A program made the position numbers and the translations under genes. The notes below the pieces were generated by a model. That model saw only the letters and a list, made by a program, of their open reading frames with translations, ran no database searches and was not told where the DNA came from. From the NCBI GenBank assembly GCA_029265085.1, contig JAJUJY010000003.1, positions 6,282 through 70,281 of the forward strand: a stretch of 64,000 bases of DNA, read 5' to 3'. Within the stretch, counting starts at the first letter, position 1, and every line of letters begins with the position of its first letter. Of the stretch, positions 50,978 through 60,560 are shown piece by piece. Source of the stretch: Chloroflexota bacterium (lineage in GTDB: Bacteria > Chloroflexota > Anaerolineae > Anaerolineales > Anaerolineaceae).

Positions 50978-52594
50978 TTATGGGGTAAAAAAGCGGTAAT
51001 AACGCCCGCCGGAGAGTTTGGCGCGCAGCGCGCGGCGGTTTGCAAACCAGGAAAACTCAATCCACTCCGGAGATGTTGTCTCATCTTCCAGGCTAAATGT
51101 GTGCTGTCCAACCGGTGTAAGCGACTCTTCGCTGCCGTCTGGTTTGACCAGCAGCAAGCGGCCTTTGCGCACAATCACCCGGAAATTGGTCAGCCAGGGA
51201 TTGTGCGCGCGGTAATGTCCCACATACGAATCCCATTCCACCGGATAGACAAAGTCCATCAAGCCCACATAACGTTCATTCACATACCAATCCGGGCCGT
51301 GGAAGGCTTCAATGACTTTCCCTGTACTTTCATCTCTGCCAAAAGTCAACAAGAAGCGATCAAAATCCGGGTGGTTTGCATAGAAGGCATCCTCACCCCG
51401 CTTTTCCAGCGGTATACGCTGGTCAAGGTACTCCATATACAGCCGCTCATTTTCAGCCAGAATACCCATTTGCCAATCATCACAGTGGTAAGCCCCGGCA
51501 TAATCCGCTGCATTCTCCACAAACAGCGGGTCCGGCACAGCAGGCGGCAGAGGTAAATCCGGCGCACCACAAGCAGCGGCCTTAATCAGGCGCACCGTAA
51601 ACAAAGATAAACGCGGCACATGCGGTGTGGCCATTAGAATGGATACGCCAATCCCATTGTCCAGGTCCATCAACATCCCGGCCTCATATCCTGGCATATC
51701 GCCAAAGTGGCCAATAAAGGTTGACCCTTCATCTTCAAATAAATTCAGGCCGTAGCCGTAACAGGTTTCTTCATCCAGGTTAATCCAACGCTGGGTGAGC
51801 TGCCGGAAGCTTGCCGAGGACAAAACGGGACCGTTCGGACCTTTTCCGTAATTCAACAGCATACGCATAAAACTGCACATATCTTCAGCGGTTGAGACAA
51901 TGCAGCCATCCCCCGAATTGGTTTCCAGCCAGGGGGCCGGAATCAGCGGGTGAGTCGGGTGCGCGGGGCGGTCATCATAAAGCGGCTGATAGCCAATCGC
52001 CAGACGCGGATAAACATCATGCGTGATAGAAGACCTGGTATGAAACATCTTGAGCGGCAGCAAGATTCCCCGGTCGATGATCTCTGCATACGGCCTACCG
52101 TAGATTTGTTCCAACACCAGACCTAAAACTTTATACCCCAGGTTGGAATAGTAAAAACGCTCTCCGGGCGGGGTTTTGATTTCCGTTTTACGAACTTCCC
52201 ACACCTCAGCCAATGGGTCGGGCGAATCATCGGTGCTCTCGTTCAAACCCGCTGAGTGGGTCAACAAATGATGCAAAGTGATTGGATCATGTGCCGACTG
52301 TGATTTAAACCAGGGTAAATAGCGCTGCACTGGTTGGTGTACATCCAACAAGCGCGCTTCCTGTGCCTGCAATATGGCCACCGCTGTAAAAGTTTTGCCA
52401 ATAGAACCAATTTCAAACAAGGTATTGGGATTGACAGGTAATCTCTTTTCCAGGTCGGCATGGCCGTAACAGGCGCTGTGGATGACACCATCCCTGTCCG
52501 TGATGGCAACCGACATTGCCGGATTGCGAACCACAGCCCGGCGCTGTTCAATGATGCAGTTTAAGTGGTCGAGGGCGTTTTGGAAGGTGGTCAT
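50978..52594 (-). CDS. Serine hydrolase, class C beta-lactamase fold
   Basis: 538 residues. The N-terminal beta-lactamase domain (1-350) has the SxxK motif in GSIGKTFTA (S64, K67) and YSN (149-151). The C-terminal 180 residues form beta-rich DUF3471-type sequence (YVGHYRAHNPWLTNFRVIVRKGR). No signal peptide is visible, unlike most relatives, so it probably acts in the cytoplasm as an esterase or peptidase. GGAG is 5-6 nt from the ATG. Confidence 0.88.
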   Translation of the reverse strand: MTTFQNALDHLNCIIEQRRAVVRNPAMSVAITDRDGVIHSACYGHADLEKRLPVNPNTLFEIGSIGKTFTAVAILQAQEARLLDVHQPVQRYLPWFKSQSAHDPITLHHLLTHSAGLNESTDDSPDPLAEVWEVRKTEIKTPPGERFYYSNLGYKVLGLVLEQIYGRPYAEIIDRGILLPLKMFHTRSSITHDVYPRLAIGYQPLYDDRPAHPTHPLIPAPWLETNSGDGCIVSTAEDMCSFMRMLLNYGKGPNGPVLSSASFRQLTQRWINLDEETCYGYGLNLFEDEGSTFIGHFGDMPGYEAGMLMDLDNGIGVSILMATPHVPRLSLFTVRLIKAAACGAPDLPLPPAVPDPLFVENAADYAGAYHCDDWQMGILAENERLYMEYLDQRIPLEKRGEDAFYANHPDFDRFLLTFGRDESTGKVIEAFHGPDWYVNERYVGLMDFVYPVEWDSYVGHYRAHNPWLTNFRVIVRKGRLLLVKPDGSEESLTPVGQHTFSLEDETTSPEWIEFSWFANRRALRAKLSGGRYYRFFTP

Positions 52595-52609
52595 GGTTTC
52601 TCCACAAGT

Positions 52610-53134
52610 TTACACATCAATCTGATAGCGATGAATGAGTTTGCCGGTCTGTTGGGAAATAACGACTTCTAACAGGTGTCCGCCATTGGCTTCAATCACC
52701 CGGGCAGAAGGAAGATTATCCGCATCACAGGTAATAATAACAGAGGCCAGTCCCAAAGCGCGAACTTTATCCAGGCAGAGGGCCAACATTTGTTTGGCAT
52801 AGCCCCGATTTCGCTGCGATGGCCGGATAGCATAACCAATATGCCCGCCGTGATGCGCCAATGCCGGTGTAATTGGGTTGCGCAGGTTAATTACTCCCAG
52901 GATAACACCGTCATCGCGCAGCAGCCAGTACGCAGTGGAAGGAACCCAACCTTCAGGCAGCTCTTCTCCACGGGCAAAGGCCTGCAAACGGTGCACATAT
53001 TCGGCAAAATCATAGCTGTGCTGGGATATCGAAAAACGAGTTTCACCAGCCTGCTCAAAATCGGCTGCCATATCCAAAAAGGCAGATTGATATTGAACAT
53101 CGGGTGAAATCAGCGTCAGGTTTTTAGCGGTCAT
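52610..53134 (-). CDS. GNAT N-acetyltransferase
   Basis: 174 residues. AIRPSQRNRGYAKQMLALCLDKV is the acetyl-CoA loop, and CDADNLPSARVIEANGG is the typical C-terminal part. It is most like small acetyltransferases of the YjdJ/antibiotic type; the acceptor is unknown. It starts 30 nt after the Fur-family gene and may share its transcript. Confidence 0.88.
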   Translation of the reverse strand: MTAKNLTLISPDVQYQSAFLDMAADFEQAGETRFSISQHSYDFAEYVHRLQAFARGEELPEGWVPSTAYWLLRDDGVILGVINLRNPITPALAHHGGHIGYAIRPSQRNRGYAKQMLALCLDKVRALGLASVIITCDADNLPSARVIEANGGHLLEVVISQQTGKLIHRYQIDV

Positions 53135-53164
53135 AACCAGAGGGTCTGTGATATAGCCGGTATG

Positions 53165-53554
53165 CTACGATTGCTTTTCCCGGCAGTGTGCGCAAAGACC
53201 AAACAAAATCAGGTGGTTGGTTGCGATGGTAAATGTATGTGTTGATTGAATTGCATGGAAAAAGTTATCCACTTCTTGATGGTCAATCGTCATCACCATT
53301 CCACACTCATGGCAAATCAGGTGATGGTGAATCCCTCCATTTACCGCTTCATATACTGCCGCCCCCGTTCCCATATCTGAAACGGAAATATCCCCAGCCT
53401 TAGCCATGCGGTCTAAGGCGCGATAAACCGTTGAAGGTGCTACCGCTGGCAAACGGCAGCGAATGTTTTCATAAATCTCCAACGCTGAAAGATGGGTATG
53501 GGGTTCATTATTCAATAACTCTAAAATCGCGGCATGTACAGAAGAGGCTTTCAA
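53165..53554 (-). CDS. Fur-family metalloregulator (Nur/Co-Ni type by context)
   Basis: 129 residues, apparently TTG-initiated with GGAG 8 nt upstream. Winged-helix pattern SALEIYENIRCRLPAVAPSTVYRALDRMAKAGDI, then HHHLICHECGMVM and a C-terminal CAHC pair for structural zinc. It diverges from the cbiMN-Q-O importer; palindromes in the intergenic region are the expected operator. By context it senses nickel or cobalt. Confidence 0.88.
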   Translation of the reverse strand: MKASSVHAAILELLNNEPHTHLSALEIYENIRCRLPAVAPSTVYRALDRMAKAGDISVSDMGTGAAVYEAVNGGIHHHLICHECGMVMTIDHQEVDNFFHAIQSTHTFTIATNHLILFGLCAHCREKQS

Positions 53555-53569
53555 AGGCTATACTCCAAA

Positions 53570-53606
53570 ATGCAAATTTTTGCATTTGCAAATAAAATAG
53601 TATAAT
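53570..53606 (+). promoter_or_regulatory. Overlapping palindromic operators and promoter of the Co/Ni importer
   Basis: ATGCAAA-TT-TTTGCAT (53570-53585) overlaps TTTGCA-TT-TGCAAA (53579-53592), both perfect. A consensus -10 TATAAT follows at 53601-53606; the matching -35 position, TTTGCA, is part of the second palindrome. A minus-strand TATACT-like box in the same interval may serve the regulator gene. Confidence 0.75.
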
Positions 53607-53685
53607 GAATTTGCTGTAATGAGATTGACATCTTCTATTCTATCATTCTTGACCGCCAGATAACATAGCAGCATTGGAGGTTCCG

Positions 53686-54636
53686 ATGTTTTATTCGCCA
53701 GTTGCCATGCATATTCCCGATGGATTTCTATCCATCGTTGTATCGATTATTTTATGGGTGCTCTCCGCAGGGGCAATCGGGATCGCTCTGCGCCAGGTGA
53801 ACCGAAATTTTAACGAGCGCGACATTCCCCTGATGGGCGTGTTGGCCGCAGCCATTTTTGCCGGGCAGATGTTAAATTTCAGCGTCACCGGCGGCACTTC
53901 TGGTCACCTGATGGGCGCAGCCCTGGCAACCATCCTGCTTGGCCCCTGGGCAGCCGTAATTGTCATGACCAGCGTGGTCAGTGTGCAGGCGCTGATCTTT
54001 CAGGACGGCGGCTTATTAGCCCTGGGCGGTAATTTGTTTAACATGTCCGTGATTGGTGTGGCGGTTTCCTATGCAGCTTACCGGATCGTCAACCGGGTTG
54101 CCAATGGCAAACCCTGGGGCATCTTCAGCGGCGGCTTTATTGCAGCCTGGCTTTCCATTGTGCTCTCTGCCCTGGCGGTTGCGCTGCAATTAGCGCTTTC
54201 CGGCACTTCTCCGGCCAATATAGCCATTCCAGCGATGGGCGCGATTCACGCACTGATCGGCGTTGGCGAAGGGTTAATTACAGTCGGGTCGCTGGCCTTT
54301 ATCTATGCAGCCCGCAAAGATTTACTCAAAGTCGGCCAATCACAGTCCAATGGCCGCGCGGTTTGGATTGGCGGTTTGTTGATCGCAATGGCGCTGGCGG
54401 TGGCTTCTCCGCTTGCCTCAGCCAACCCGGATGGGCTGGAATGGGTGGCCGAGCAGCAGAATTTTATCGGCGCAGCCCAGGGATCCATCTTTAACATCAT
54501 TCCGGATTATATCCTGCCGGGCATCAACAACCCCGCCCTGGCCACCATCCTGGCCGGTGTGTTAGGTATTGTGATTGTTGTGGCTGCCGTAATGATCGTC
54601 ACCCTGAGCAAACGGCGCTCCACCCATTCAGGATAA
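53686..54636 (+). CDS. cbiM: Cobalt/nickel ECF transporter substrate component CbiM with PDGLE (CbiN-like) tail
   Basis: 316 residues from the ATG at 53686, with GGAGG 5 nt upstream. The MHIPDGFLS segment begins at residue 8. About seven hydrophobic helices follow; FSVTGGTSGHLMG carries the second metal-binding His. The C-terminus has PDGLEWVAEQQ and a final helix, the CbiN-like part found fused in CbiMN proteins. In characterised relatives the Met-His at the true N-terminus binds the metal, so the extra seven residues are odd; an ATG at 53707 would remove them. Confidence 0.9.
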   Translation: MFYSPVAMHIPDGFLSIVVSIILWVLSAGAIGIALRQVNRNFNERDIPLMGVLAAAIFAGQMLNFSVTGGTSGHLMGAALATILLGPWAAVIVMTSVVSVQALIFQDGGLLALGGNLFNMSVIGVAVSYAAYRIVNRVANGKPWGIFSGGFIAAWLSIVLSALAVALQLALSGTSPANIAIPAMGAIHALIGVGEGLITVGSLAFIYAARKDLLKVGQSQSNGRAVWIGGLLIAMALAVASPLASANPDGLEWVAEQQNFIGAAQGSIFNIIPDYILPGINNPALATILAGVLGIVIVVAAVMIVTLSKRRSTHSG

Positions 54637-54639
54637 TCG

Positions 54640-55446
54640 TTGAACGCGCGCCTGCTGGATCCTTACCGCAATGGACGCAGCCTGGTCCACAACCTGGATG
54701 GGCGGGTTAAGTTTGTGCTGGCTCTAGGTTTTATCTTGACCGCTGCACTGGTTCCCACAGGCAGCTGGGCGGTATATCTCCTGCTGCTTGCCCTGGTCCA
54801 GGCCGCTGCCGTCCTCTCGGAATTGGGGCCGGGGTATGTTCTCAAACGTTCTCTGCTGGCTCTGCCCTTTGTCCTGGCCGCTTTGCCGGTCATGTTCACC
54901 ATCTCAGGCCGGGCATTGATGACTCTGCCCATTGGGTCAAATGGATTCATTCTGAGTGAACCCGGGTTAGTGCGCTTCCTATCCATCTCCGTCAAATCCT
55001 GGATTTCGGTGCAGGCAGCCATATTACTGGCCGCCACCACCCCCTTCCCGGATTTACTGGTAGCCATGCGTGCGCTGCGCATTCCGCGCCTGCTGGTAAC
55101 CGTAATCGGCTTGATGTGGCGCTACCTGTTTGTGATGGTGGACGCGGCCTCGCGCATGCTGCGCGCCCGCACTGCCCGCAGCACCAGTACCGGTCTGCCG
55201 GGACGCAAATTAGGCGGCAAGGTTTCCTGGCGCGCCAGAGTAACCGGCGGAATGGCCGGATCGCTGCTATTACGCTCGCTTGAACGGGCTGACCGGATTT
55301 ATGCGGCCATGCTCTCCCGCGGGTATGACGGTGAAGCACGCAGTTTGCCGCGCCCGCCGCTCACCGCAAACAGTTGGCTGCTCATTGCAGGCGGCTTATC
55401 GCTGTATGGATTTCTATTCTTCTTTGCGCTTATATTGGCTGGTTAA
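54640..55446 (+). CDS. cbiQ: ECF transporter transmembrane component CbiQ
   Basis: 268 residues, TTG start with AGGA 7 nt upstream, 4 nt after cbiM. About five hydrophobic helices and the coupling motifs RARTARST and ERADRIYAAMLSRGY that contact the ATPase. It passes metal ions from CbiM using CbiO. The N-terminus HNLDGRVKFVLALGFI is typical. Confidence 0.92.
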   Translation: MNARLLDPYRNGRSLVHNLDGRVKFVLALGFILTAALVPTGSWAVYLLLLALVQAAAVLSELGPGYVLKRSLLALPFVLAALPVMFTISGRALMTLPIGSNGFILSEPGLVRFLSISVKSWISVQAAILLAATTPFPDLLVAMRALRIPRLLVTVIGLMWRYLFVMVDAASRMLRARTARSTSTGLPGRKLGGKVSWRARVTGGMAGSLLLRSLERADRIYAAMLSRGYDGEARSLPRPPLTANSWLLIAGGLSLYGFLFFFALILAG

Positions 55447-55448
55447 CG

Positions 55449-56153
55449 ATGAACCTTGCACTGGAAATCAATGCTCTTAATTTTTCGTATCCGGATGGGC
55501 AGCCTGCCCTGCGCGGAATCAATTTGCAAGTCCAGCCGGGCGAACGTATCGCGCTGGTTGGTCCGAACGGGGCGGGCAAATCCACGCTGCTGCTGCACCT
55601 CAATGGCATCCTGAACGGAAACGGAATGGTGCGCGTGAGCGGTATGGAAATCACCAGACAAAACCTGCCGCGCATCCGCGCACTGGTGGGACTGGTTTTT
55701 CAATCACCGGACGACCAGCTTTTTTCTCCCACCGTGTATGAAGATGTGGCATACGGCCCAATCTACCAGGGTCTGAACGCAGATGAAGTATGCCAGCGGG
55801 TTGAAGAAGCCTTACGCGCTGTGCACATGCTGGACTACATCCAGCGCGTGCCTTATCACCTGAGCGTTGGCGAGAAAAAACGGATTGCCATTGCCTCGGT
55901 GCTCTCCATGCAGCCGGAAATCTTGGCGTTTGACGAACCAACTGCAGGTATGGACCCGCGCGCCCGGCGCAGCCTGATTGAACTGCTGCACGAGCTGCCG
56001 CAAACCTTGATCATCGCCACCCACGACCTGGAGATGGTGCGCACACTCCTGCCGCGAACGGTTGTGATGGACCGCGGCCAGATTGTAGCCGACGGCCCCA
56101 GCCGCGAGATTTTATCCGACCCGGCTTTTCTGGACGAGCACGGGTTGCAGTAA
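55449..56153 (+). CDS. cbiO: ECF transporter ATP-binding component CbiO
   Basis: 234 residues from the ATG at 55449, 3 nt after cbiQ. Walker A GPNGAGKST, Q-loop FQSPDDQLFSPTV, signature LSVGEKKR, Walker B ILAFDEPTAGMDPRA and the switch His in IATHD are complete. It powers cobalt or nickel uptake as a homodimer. Last gene of the importer operon. Confidence 0.94.
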   Translation: MNLALEINALNFSYPDGQPALRGINLQVQPGERIALVGPNGAGKSTLLLHLNGILNGNGMVRVSGMEITRQNLPRIRALVGLVFQSPDDQLFSPTVYEDVAYGPIYQGLNADEVCQRVEEALRAVHMLDYIQRVPYHLSVGEKKRIAIASVLSMQPEILAFDEPTAGMDPRARRSLIELLHELPQTLIIATHDLEMVRTLLPRTVVMDRGQIVADGPSREILSDPAFLDEHGLQ

Positions 56154-56378
56154 AAGATAACAATTTATGATTAAAAAAGCTAATAATCTAACATTTGATT
56201 TATTAAATTCTTTATGTATAATACAAATAGTTTTTAAAATTCCTACTTCTATTCCTAACAATAAGTTATTTTAGGTTTATTTATGTTTGTACATTTGACC
56301 AGGATTGAGGATTACTACCAACAACACTAACTATTAACCAAAAATAATTTTTTACAACTATCAAAGGGGGAAATAATA
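56154..56378 (+). promoter_or_regulatory. AT-rich region upstream of the metallopeptidase
   Basis: 225 bases without a gene, strongly AT-rich. A TATAAT at 56217-56222 is the best -10 candidate. A purine-rich AAAGGGGG lies 7-8 nt before the ATG at 56379. No repeats or operators recognised. Confidence 0.4.
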
Positions 56379-57482
56379 ATGAAGAAAACTAGTGCGTTTT
56401 TATTTTGTGTCATTTGTGGCATACTCTTTTTATCTTTTTGGGATTTTCGAGAAGTTTTAGCATCAAGTGGACTACAAACGGAACAAGAATGCGCTTTCAT
56501 TTCTGGTGAAATGGGAATCCCCCGCGACTCAAGTTGGCTCTCCATCTGTATAGTTGATCGAGATGCACCCATAGGAACCACAATCACCGACACAAATCTA
56601 AAAATATGGATAAATCACCCGCATCCCGAGCGATTGGAAATTCAGTTACTTAGGATAGATGCCAAGAAAATTTTAATACTATCTCCGGCGGGCTTAACCA
56701 AAGATGGTATGCTTGTGTTTACCCATCTTCAGGATTTTAATGGTATTCCTTCGCAAGGAAAATGGATTCTACGGGTACGCGATACCTCACTTGGTACAAA
56801 AGGCAGCATCAAAAGCGTGTCACTTACCGCGCTATACTCGCCTGTTGGAATCATACCAGAATCATTAACCGAACAAGATGGTACACCCACATCAGTACGA
56901 TTGGTGGATGGCGCTTTCCAAAAAATTTTAAGCTTCCAAGAAGACCAGGGGAAAGGAAACAGTAGCTTCTTAGAAATATCCACTAATGCAGTAAATAGAA
57001 TACCAATTATGACACAAACCTTTGAAGGAACTTTTCCACCCACAAACTACTGGACAATTTATGATACCAATCCGGACGATGGTAAAGAATATTACTGGGA
57101 TGATGATGATTTGAAAGCATATAATGGAACGTGGTCAGTCTGGCCAGCAAATGGTGGTATCGATGGTATTGAACCAACATTATCAACGACCTACCCCACC
57201 AACATGGACACATGGATGATCTATGGGCCTTTTGACCTAAGCAACGCAAAATCCGCCTACATCTCTTTCATGCTTTGGCGGGAGATTGAGCCAAGTTATG
57301 ACCATATCTTTTTTGGAGTATCTGCAAATGGTAGCAACTTTAATGGTTGGTCATGGGATGGCAATGCAGATTGGGAGAATAAGTCCTTTAGCCTAAGCTC
57401 TTATCTTGGTGACAACGAGGTGTGGATCGGATGGCATTTTACCAGTGATGGAACTATTCAAAAAAAAAGGGCCATGGATTGA
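56379..57482 (+). pseudogene. Secreted zinc metallopeptidase, N-terminal part (split by A9 frameshift)
   Basis: 367 residues in this frame. Signal peptide (1-28), then a P-domain-like beta sandwich (about 50-165; KIWINHPHPERLEIQLL, GKWILRVRDTSLG), then a jelly-roll of the immune-inhibitor-A type from about 230 (DTWMIYGPFDLSNAKSAYISF; DNEVWIGWHFTSDG). The frame ends 14 nt after an A9 tract (57460-57468), inside the motif that normally continues as GPWIDNI. Skipping one A joins it to the next frame. AT-rich compared with the core genome. It may be a broken gene, a sequencing error or a slippage-controlled gene. Confidence 0.75.
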
Positions 57483-58902
57483 CAATATTACTCTGGATTT
57501 CGAACCTGGCGACGTTTCTATTCAAGGTAATCTCATATATTCCGACCGTTTGTCAGTAACGCGGGGAGCCAATGGTGTTAAAGTTGAATTGTGGGACAGC
57601 GATAACGTTGGAAATGATCTCTTAGCGGTAGCATATGCCGACAGCAACGGACATTACAGCTTTCCTTCTCAAATGAATTGGGATATAGATGATACTGATC
57701 CAAACTTGATGAATAGAATGTTGGATTTATATGTGGTTTGGACTTTAGAAAATAATTATTATAAAGTGACTAATACGTATGGGTATCCATATTATTGGAC
57801 AAGTCCAACTATTAACAATATAAATATGGGTGATAAAACAATATCTGGTTCATTAACAAATGGTATATCGAACCTTGAATCCATGTGGATATTTCAGGAT
57901 ATCCGACGGACAAGAGAATATTATCTAGGTAATACAAATCCCCAGGTCGATCCAGGATTTTTAATTGCCCATTGGGAAGAGGGTCTAAATGTTGAGGGGT
58001 TAATTCAAGGATCGCACTTTTGGGCACCGGAAGATCCCCATGTGTTTATTGCACACGATTCTCGCAGATCTGCGGACACAATTGTGCATGAACTTGGACA
58101 CTATATTATGTGGAATCAAACTGGACAATGGTTGTGGTATGACTTCAATTGTTTTAACCATAACATTTTCTCTCAAGAATCGGCCATCTGTGCTTGGTCT
58201 GAAGGGTGGGCAAATTTCTTTGCCCTTGCGGTGAATAGAGATGTATGCTATGACTTTGATGAAGGTCCTTGTACAGGCCTGGCGGACGGGAGGCACTATA
58301 ACCTCGAAAATCATACGCGCAACGACAACGACTTTGAAAATTTTCCTTGGGGAGATGAAGTTGAAGGCCGCGTGGCTGGTGCATTGTATGACCTATTAGA
58401 TGTATATAACGAATCCCCATGGTATGACACGGCCTTGTGGGGATTTGATCAGATTGTTGATATTGCTTTTAAAGATTCTGGACAATATACTCTTTACGAG
58501 TTTTGGAGTAGTTACACTGGAAACAACAAGCACCATGGAATTCGTTCGATCTATCAGAACACAATTGATTACAACCAAAGCCCAGAAATCGAAGCCATCC
58601 CTGATCAATACACTTTTATAAATATGTCGCAAAACCATTTAATAGATCTGTGGGATTATACAAGTGACTTTGAAAGCCCGAACACAGCGTTGACCTACCA
58701 AATTCAGACGGTATCCGATCTGGGTTGTGGAATTTCCCTTGATTCCCATTGGATCAATATAAATCCCCTAATGAATTGGAGTGGGTCTTGTCTGGTAACA
58801 ATCCGTGTCAATGATACGATCAAAACTACCACTGGCGAGTTTTGGCTGCACGTGTTACCAGTCAACAGTCGTATCTATTTGCCTATCATCATTAATGACT
58901 GA
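57448..58902 (+). pseudogene. Secreted zinc metallopeptidase, catalytic part (continuation after frameshift)
   Basis: This frame continues the jelly-roll with KGPWIDNITLDF, then a carboxypeptidase-regulatory-like domain (SIQGNLIYSDR; AVAYADSNGHYSFP) and the catalytic domain. The zinc motif HELGH is at 58087-58101 and the third ligand Glu in SEGWANFF at 58201. A C-terminal Ig-like part with Asp/Asn-rich strands ends with the tail YLPIII, as in many Chloroflexota secreted proteins. No ribosome site is seen for independent translation. Together with the preceding part it would be about 840 residues. Confidence 0.75.
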
Positions 58903-58922
58903 CCCCACAAAAGAGGTATCCT

Positions 58923-59624
58923 ATGAAACAATCTATGTGTATTTTTATCGCCTGTATCTTTCTGCTGGCGGCTTGCAGTCCAAATGGCGCTAGTTATGAA
59001 TGTATGAATGGTATCTGTGTTCGTCTTGAGATCACTGGCTCAGTACAGTCCTTGGAACCTGTACCATTTATCCTATCAATTAAAACTAATAATGATATTT
59101 CCCATCTAGGGATATCTGTATCTGGTGATGCAAATATAACAATCTCTGTTATCGAAAAATACCCAGAAGGCGCTGAACTGGCTTACCAGGACGAGCGAAG
59201 CAGAGACTGGTGGCTTGATACAAAAGGTGGACAGGAATACTTTTTCACTGGGTATGTAATTTTTCCAGAACCTTCCGCATCTTATGGTGTCTTTCATTGG
59301 GGATTAATTGCATCTGCTGGTACTCCGACCAGTATACGGGTGACTGATTCTGTTCTGATTTATCTAGATGCCACTGGAAAGCAAGTGGACGAGAACCGGG
59401 CGCGAGAGTTGGAAACAAACTGGTATCCGCCTACACCTCCACTAGACCTGACGATTGTTCCGGAAACACCCTTACCTACCGCCTACTTTCCACCGACAGA
59501 GACCAATGTTCCTACACCAACACCGACACTAAATGCTTACCCGGCACCTGATGACTACACAGAAAACGGTACAGGAACAAAAAATGAGCCATCCCCACTT
59601 TCAACTGCCTATCCAAACCCTTGA
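58923..59624 (+). CDS. Putative lipoprotein with Thr/Pro-rich tail
   Basis: 233 residues. Signal peptide with lipobox LLAA-C near residue 19. The central part has beta strands (SVQSLEPVPFILSIKTNN; ITISVIEKYPEGAEL). The last 60 residues are rich in Pro and Thr (TPLPTAYFPPTE; TPTPTLNAYPAP), an unstructured, probably surface-exposed linker. GAGG is 7 nt from the ATG, 21 nt after the metallopeptidase stop, so the two are probably co-transcribed. No family recognised. Confidence 0.65.
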   Translation: MKQSMCIFIACIFLLAACSPNGASYECMNGICVRLEITGSVQSLEPVPFILSIKTNNDISHLGISVSGDANITISVIEKYPEGAELAYQDERSRDWWLDTKGGQEYFFTGYVIFPEPSASYGVFHWGLIASAGTPTSIRVTDSVLIYLDATGKQVDENRARELETNWYPPTPPLDLTIVPETPLPTAYFPPTETNVPTPTPTLNAYPAPDDYTENGTGTKNEPSPLSTAYPNP

Positions 59625-59738
59625 TGAGCCAATATAAGGTTTGCCAAGGTATAATTCACCAGCACCATTAAAACACTCTATAGTTCATATATTTATCAAC
59701 TTCAAGATTCACCACACTGTGCAGTTAGCACCACTATT

Positions 59739-59772
59739 CCGGCCGCAGTAGCAACAGCGGCCGGATTTTTTT
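59739..59772 (+). terminator. Intrinsic terminator after the lipoprotein gene
   Basis: Perfect CCGGCCGC/GCGGCCGG stem with a 10-nt loop followed by ATTTTTTT, on the plus strand, between convergent genes. Confidence 0.9.
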
Positions 59773-59799
59773 ATTCTTCGTTTTCTTCAGCGGAGTGTA

Positions 59800-60549
59800 T
59801 CAGGCAGCATATTTCGCCAGGAACAAATCGGCCGTGCGGCGGAAAGACTGCGCATTGCTCCACATCAGCGGATGGCCGCCCTGGTTTACCAGGTAAAGCT
59901 GGCAATCCGCAATTTGTGCAGCCATAGAAATGTTGTCCGGCCCAAGCTGAGGGATCAGGTTATCCTTGAGGCTGCCGGTGATCAGCACCGGGCAGCGAAT
60001 CTCAGCCAATCGCCCGCGAAAATAATCGCCGCCGCTGCGCCCAAAATGGGCAACCATCTCCGTATCGGCATCCACAACCGCCGGCCAATCCGCTCCATGC
60101 GCAAAGGACCAAAACTGCACCTGGCCTTGATTGCGGGTACCCCGGTCAACCAGCAAAAAATCTACCATCTCCGGTAGAAATCTCTCGCAGATAGAGTCAG
60201 CAATGACCGCCTGCACTTGCCCGGGACAGTGAATCCCCGCCAGCAGCGCGACAGCTGCACCGCCGCTGGTGCCCATAAAGATGGCATTGGTCTCGCCCAG
60301 GTGTATCACCAGCGCGGCTGCATCCCGGGCAGCCTGGAGATACCAGTCCTCCGGCCAATGTTCCATCCGGTCAGACTGGCCGGTTCCCCAAAAATCCATG
60401 GAAACCACATGGAAACGATCGCTAAAATAATCCAACTCGCCCTGATGGCAGGCCGAACTGGCGGTATTACCGGGTAAAACGAGCAGCAGCGGTCCGCTGC
60501 CCTGCTCACGATAAAACAAACGGTGATTTTGATGGGTAAATGAAGGCAT
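59800..60549 (-). CDS. Alpha/beta-fold hydrolase
   Basis: 249 residues from the ATG at 60549; a TTG at 60564 overlapping the preceding stop is an alternative. Oxyanion region LPGNTASSACHQ, DFWGTGQSD, nucleophile GTSGGAAVA (S95), the acid near GSLKDNLI and a late His in NQGGHPLM. Substrate unknown. Last gene of the 64-60 kb minus-strand run. Confidence 0.87.
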   Translation of the reverse strand: MPSFTHQNHRLFYREQGSGPLLLVLPGNTASSACHQGELDYFSDRFHVVSMDFWGTGQSDRMEHWPEDWYLQAARDAAALVIHLGETNAIFMGTSGGAAVALLAGIHCPGQVQAVIADSICERFLPEMVDFLLVDRGTRNQGQVQFWSFAHGADWPAVVDADTEMVAHFGRSGGDYFRGRLAEIRCPVLITGSLKDNLIPQLGPDNISMAAQIADCQLYLVNQGGHPLMWSNAQSFRRTADLFLAKYAA

Positions 60550-60560
60550 GAAATTTTTTC

